Assembly: GCA_036583965.1 (NCBI GenBank)
Contig: JAZBQD010000013.1
Location: forward strand, 12,936,348-13,000,347
Length of the DNA stretch: 64,000 nucleotides
Direction: 5' to 3'
Origin: Prunella strophiata
Lineage: Eukaryota > Chordata > Aves > Passeriformes > Prunellidae
The notes under the pieces are model-generated. The model worked only from the letters and a program-made list of their open reading frames with translations. It was not told where the DNA came from and made no database searches. Both the position numbers and the translations under genes were made by a program. How positions within the stretch are numbered: position 1 is the stretch's first letter; each line of letters starts with the position of its first letter. This document shows, piece after piece, positions 59,311-64,000 of the stretch.

Positions 59311-62300
59311 CTCCTCTCAGTTTTCACTGGTGCCATTCCCATTTACTGGAGTTCCACGAGCTCAGGATTTATCCCACTCTTGCTGCTTGTTGTTTTCCTC
59401 AGACTGGTTTGGGTTTCTGCTTCACTCTGCTTGTGACTTTAGCATAGGACAGACCATGTGAGCAGCACACAACATTAAAGAGAATTTGCAACAAAAGAGA
59501 GTAACACAGACATTCTACAAATACAAATAAGGGGAATAATATGGTCTGAGACAGGACATGCAGACCGAGATTGGGGGAGAGGAATACATCCTTGCTGCAG
59601 AGTGCTCCTTAGTGAAGCTTGCAAAGCTTATATTGACTTTCTAGAAAGAAAACTTCTTCTTCACCTTCCCCAGACTGGTACTTCTGCAGTATTATTCAAT
59701 TCCCTGCAGCTCCCAGTCCAAGGGACTCCACACAAACTGGGTTTGCTCTGTGATGAAATTGCAGCTGCTGGGTTTATTTCTCAGAGGACACAGCTCATTT
59801 CAAGGTCTTTTTCTCTCTATTCAGGCAGCTTCACAAACACCCAGAGAAGCTCTGCAGCTGAACTGGAGCTCTCTTCAGACAGCTGCCATCAAGCAGTTCT
59901 GATCATTGCTTCTGCTCTGAAACAGCCCTTGCCAAAGGGAACCTGGAAAGCTGAGTCGTGTCCACAGGGAGTGCAGGGGGAGCCTGGGGCTGGCACCCAC
60001 AAACTTGACTTTTCCTTGCCCCATGGACTTGGTAGTGAAAAACTACTTCAGTTCCCCTTAGTGTTACTTTCTTCATTGTTTCACCACAATATTCAACACT
60101 TACATGCTGTTGTTCTCCTTACTAAGCCATTAAAGGTGTGCTTTCTTTAAATTCATTGCCTCTGCAAAATGCAGATATTATATCAGCTTTACATGCCTGG
60201 AGAATGGTTGACTTGGTAGGTGCTTTTCCAGCAGGCAGGTTCTCTGTTGAGAAGGAATGGAGATCTTTATGCACAAATATTTTTGGAGTTTTAAACACAG
60301 CCAAAAAGCAGATACACTGGCACAGCTGTAAAAAACCCAACCCAGTAAGAACTATAGGAGCTGGAATCTGAAGATACCTGACTTGTAAATGAGATGTGCA
60401 TATCCCACATCTGATTTGCATACACAGTTACATCTAAATGTGATTTTTCTTGCCACCTGATTCATAATGCAGCTTCATCCTCAGTTAGTTTCAGAGTGAG
60501 TGCCTGGCACTCTGACTGGAGCCCAGCAGTCAGCAGTGGGGCTGTGTCCCTGCCTTTGGTCCCTGTGTCACCTGGGGGCAGAGCTCTGCCACAGGCCAGT
60601 GCCAGGGCCCAGTTAGGACAGAAATCAGCTGGTCATGGCAGCAGCAGCTGCCACATCTTCACTGGCTTGAAGGTGGAGGCTGAGCCCATCCAGCTCACAA
60701 ATGGATTTAGTAAATGAAGTTCTACCTCATTTCCAGGGGTACTGCTGCTTCTAAGTGGATTAAAACACATGTGCAAGGTATTTGTGCCAGGAAATGTCTT
60801 ATCTAGACTGCTTTGTCAAAGGTGTTCCCTGCCTCTGAAAATGTTTCACTGGCTGCTCCCAAACTGTTAAAGTCAGCAATTAAATGGGAATGATGAAACC
60901 TCCTTTGGGGTATTTGATCTCATCTTGCTGCATCTATCAAGCTGCAAGAGCCATGAAATCTAAGGCTGATGATGAGAAGATTCTGCCTTCCTCTCTCCCT
61001 TTGAAAGCTCTGGGTTTGGAGTGAGTCTCTGAAAATATCTGCTCAGGGTCTCCTTTCCAGTGCTGTCCCTTGGAAGCTTTTCAGTGCTTGCACATTTGCT
61101 GTCTCCCAAAGAGGAGAACGCTGCTTACTGACAGTGCTGCTGGAGAGCTTCCAGGCTGAATGAATACTAAGTAGGAAATGTCCTGTAGAGGCAGGAAGAG
61201 CTGATGAATCACTGTGAAATTCCTGGACCGAGCATGCCGATGTCTTTTGTTATCTGCAATTGTAATGAAGACATTAGCAGCCTGTACCTTGAGCAAAGGC
61301 ATGGGGAGTGAGATGGAGCTGGGAGATGGTGGCAGCTCAGGACCTGTGTTTGCACACAGCCTTTTCCAGGCTGAGGCAGAGGCTTGCACACCTGATTCCT
61401 TTGGGAACAGGCAAAAATCAGTCTCATCTACCTTGTGCCTGTGTGATGTAGTATCAGAGAAGACTAATGAGCCTGCTGTCCTCACTGCAGCGTTTATTGG
61501 TGATTAGTGACTCTGAAAAGCTGCTCTGCATGGGAGGAAGAGACTGGGCATTTATTGTGCTCCCCAGTCAGGTCTCCCTCCTTCAGGGCCTGTCTTGTTC
61601 AGCCTTCTGCCTGCCCAAGAGAGGAGCATTTCTGGTTTTCTGTACTCCTAGTTAGCAACGTGACTTTTGCTGTTTGTTCTCAGTGTAACATCACTGAGAT
61701 TAGCATCTGTAGGCAAGGCTTGGACCGGGAATTCAGGCACTGGGTTGTTTCCTTGTGAGACTGGAAGAACAAATTATTCCTCCCCTTGTTCCCCTGGGGA
61801 ATAACAACACAGAAATATCCCACCCTAGGCTCTCTCTACCCTCTGCCATGCAGGCAGTGCATATTTAATTAGCTGAATGAAGGGGTAATGAGAATTACCC
61901 TCCCAGTGGCAGCTCTCAGCAGCTGAAGCCAGGAGTGTTGAAGTCTTTCCCCAGCCCTGCTGTGGCTGAAGGCAGCTGGGATCCTGGGGCTCCTGAGAGC
62001 TTGGCAGAGGTGCCACGTTCAGGTGCAGCAGACAGGCACCAGAGGTTCCTAAAGCTCCACCATGCCTAATGCCTATTGATTTTATTTTAGCTGTAAGGAT
62101 CTGTATCTTCATGTCTTGCCTGAGGTCGTTCAAGGATGCTGTGGAAGAGCTGGGAAGTGAAATGAGATTTCCTGTCCTAGTCCAAATACCTTAATCAAAA
62201 AGCGATGTTTTATATCACAGTTTATGACAAGAAAGCCAAGAAACCTTATTAAGCTAATCTAACTCTGATCTGGGCTGTACAAAGAAATCAAGTGCAGCAT

Positions 62301-64000
62301 TATATCATCCTCCTGAGGATACACACTTATATTATGTTATGGTATCAAGAGTTTGCTCAGTTGTACCTTGGATATTTTCCTTTGGAGAACTTCATAATAG
62401 TTTTAATGTCTCAGATTTCCATGAAGTTATGTCCTCCCTATCTGTTAATGTCACAAGTAGATCATCCTTTCCTTTCTCCTCTGCTGGTTTTTATGGTAAA
62501 AGGTAAAAGCTAGGTTAATACTGCAAAATAAGATATTTAAGCTGCATTTTGTCTCCAGTAGTTAGCATTACTCTATAATTACTACATCCTTTCCCCAGTT
62601 TCTTGAGGGGGTTAGCTTTTATTAAGGACTTGCTGAAAGAAACTTACTTTTAAGCATTTGTACTCCATGTGAACAAGTGTTTCAGGTGGGCAGTGCTGGA
62701 GCAGCCAGGTCTGGTTCCTGGAAGGGGAGTGGAACTCAGTGATTTTTAAGATCCTTTCCCCCCAAACCATTATGTGATCTTTAAAGTCATCTTTAGTCAT
62801 ACCCTCCCAGATTGAATTCTAATTCTGTGCTGTTATTTTCCTTAAATTGCTGTGACTCACCCTGGTCCCAAGGTGTCATTACAGACATGCCCATTAGCCA
62901 GCTGTGGTTAGGAAAAGGAGAGCAGGAGATGGAGAATGCAGGAGCTCAAGCCCTGAACCCTTTTCCAAGGTGGGCAGAGGCCCTGGTGTGCCTGAGCTGC
63001 AGCACAGATTGCTCTGGGGGGTCCAGCAGCTTCTGATGGGTTTGTCTCTGCACATGGTAATGACATGCTTCAATACATTCCTTTTAGTGGAGAGTAAGAT
63101 GTGCAGTGTAACTGGGGGATGAGGGGGTTTGTACTCCTCTCCATTCCATTTTTATGTCATTTGGTAAGTGCTGATCTTGCATTAAGATGTCACTGTCAAA
63201 CTGGAGAGCATTAGAGAAAAAAGGAGTTGCTGAATTTCCAGCAGGTCAAAGTATTCTCGGCTCCCTGGGCACTTTCAGTAAAAATCTGTTGGAATAAAGG
63301 ATGGCTAAAAAATGTTTTTAATCTAGGCTTTTTAAAATTTCTCTTTTGAGAGTCACTGCAATAAATCGAAATTATTGATTCAGCCCGTAGCAGTGCTAAG
63401 ATTCCCTCATTTAAGAGTGGAAACTGCTCTATTACTTGGAGCAATAACCCAGCACTGTGAAATCTCTCATCAGAGACTGCTGGGCCCCACCTGCAGATGG
63501 GCATCCAGCAAAGAGTTCTGTCTGCTGATGGCTCTGGCAGCAGCTGAGCTCTCTGTGTGCTCTCCTTGGAGATCCTGTGCCTGGGAAACCTTTGCAGCAC
63601 AGCCCTGGTCACTGATCCTGGCCTCAGTGGTCACTCATGCTGGCCTCAGCTCAGCCCTGGCCAGGTTTCACGTTGCTCCACCTTATCCAGTCCCCTGAAG
63701 GAAACAGAATCTATTTTGAGTTCAGTGTCTGGTATTAGTGTGAGTCTGCCCATGAGCTGAGCTGGGTTTACACCATGGTCCCAGGTTTTAGAACCCCTGC
63801 ATTAAGTACAGCTTTGGATAGAGCCAGTCCTGCATGTGAATAGAAGACAAATCTTCTTCCAAGGGTAAATATTTCTTAGGGAGAAATATTTCTTTTTTCT
63901 CTGAAGGTTTGAATGATCAATAAGTACTTGCAAAGGAATGCTTAATATCATACTCAGAAACCTTCTAAAATCAGAAGTGCTGGTGCAGTTAGCACTGGCT
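59311..64000. other. Unique non-coding stretch, no gene seen
   Basis: The longest frame is 182 codons on + (59,602-60,150), with no recognisable domain. The segment near 61,220-61,290 and that near 63,355-63,400 keep CpGs and look like possible conserved elements, unproven. A 10-bp inverted repeat lies at 63,867-63,891. Confidence 0.5.
63867..63891. repeat. Perfect 10-bp inverted repeat
   Basis: aaatatttct (63,867-63,876) and agaaatattt (63,882-63,891) are exact reverse complements around taggg. Confidence 0.9.

Noticed and set aside
59602..60150. 182-codon + strand frame
   Set aside because: No recognisable family, no supporting splice or promoter signals.

Overview
This window looks like non-coding DNA from a bird, probably a passerine and probably intronic or intergenic. 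The avian call rests on several 5'-truncated CR1 LINE fragments. Four have the typical bird 3'-end signature read in reverse (agaatggtttgggttggaag and relatives), and one is in forward orientation with an internal deletion. Two LTR-like fragments resemble avian endogenous retrovirus LTRs, and CpG is scarce. I found no bacterial gene organisation, rRNA, tRNA, CRISPR array or complete protein-coding gene. The species and the host locus cannot be named from the sequence alone.

Layout. 1-18.5 kb is unique, AT-leaning sequence with poly-A runs, a few short duplications and two CR1 remnants. 18.54-19.89 kb is an 11/12-bp minisatellite of about 118 units, most of them carrying TGCATG. 19.9-36.1 kb is mostly unique, with an LTR-like piece at 23.0-23.35 kb, an imperfect hairpin at 26.3 kb, a coding-like patch with splice-like borders at 31.75-32.0 kb, an LTR tail at 33.0-33.14 kb and a POU/homeodomain-site cluster at 33.3 kb. 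A CR1 with an internal deletion lies at 36.12-36.44 kb, followed by a 7-bp array at 36.95-37.81 kb. 37.8-45.1 kb is unique. 45.17-48.31 kb is a 39-bp minisatellite whose right part consists of 63 successive copies that read as identical. 49.15-50.25 kb is a 19-bp minisatellite. 50.3-64 kb is unique apart from a MIR-like ancient SINE fragment (51.7 kb), two CR1 tails (58.4 and 59.2 kb) and small inverted repeats.

The long open reading frames here (up to 1056 codons) come from the tandem arrays: their repeat units lack stop codons in several frames, so the frames stay open whether or not they are translated. Outside the arrays no reading frame resembles a protein family I recognise. The best coding-like segment is the 31.75-32.0 kb patch, given as a low-confidence candidate exon on each strand.

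The most unusual content is the set of four large minisatellites within 32 kb. Three have their G-rich strand on +. Each carries a dense regular motif: UGCAUG (the RBFOX site) in the 11-mer, a near-complete G-quadruplex motif in the 39-mer, GGA tracts in the 7-mer, and a CACCTG plus TGACAG-type transcription-factor site in the 19-mer. Their functions are hypotheses; the repeat structure is read directly.
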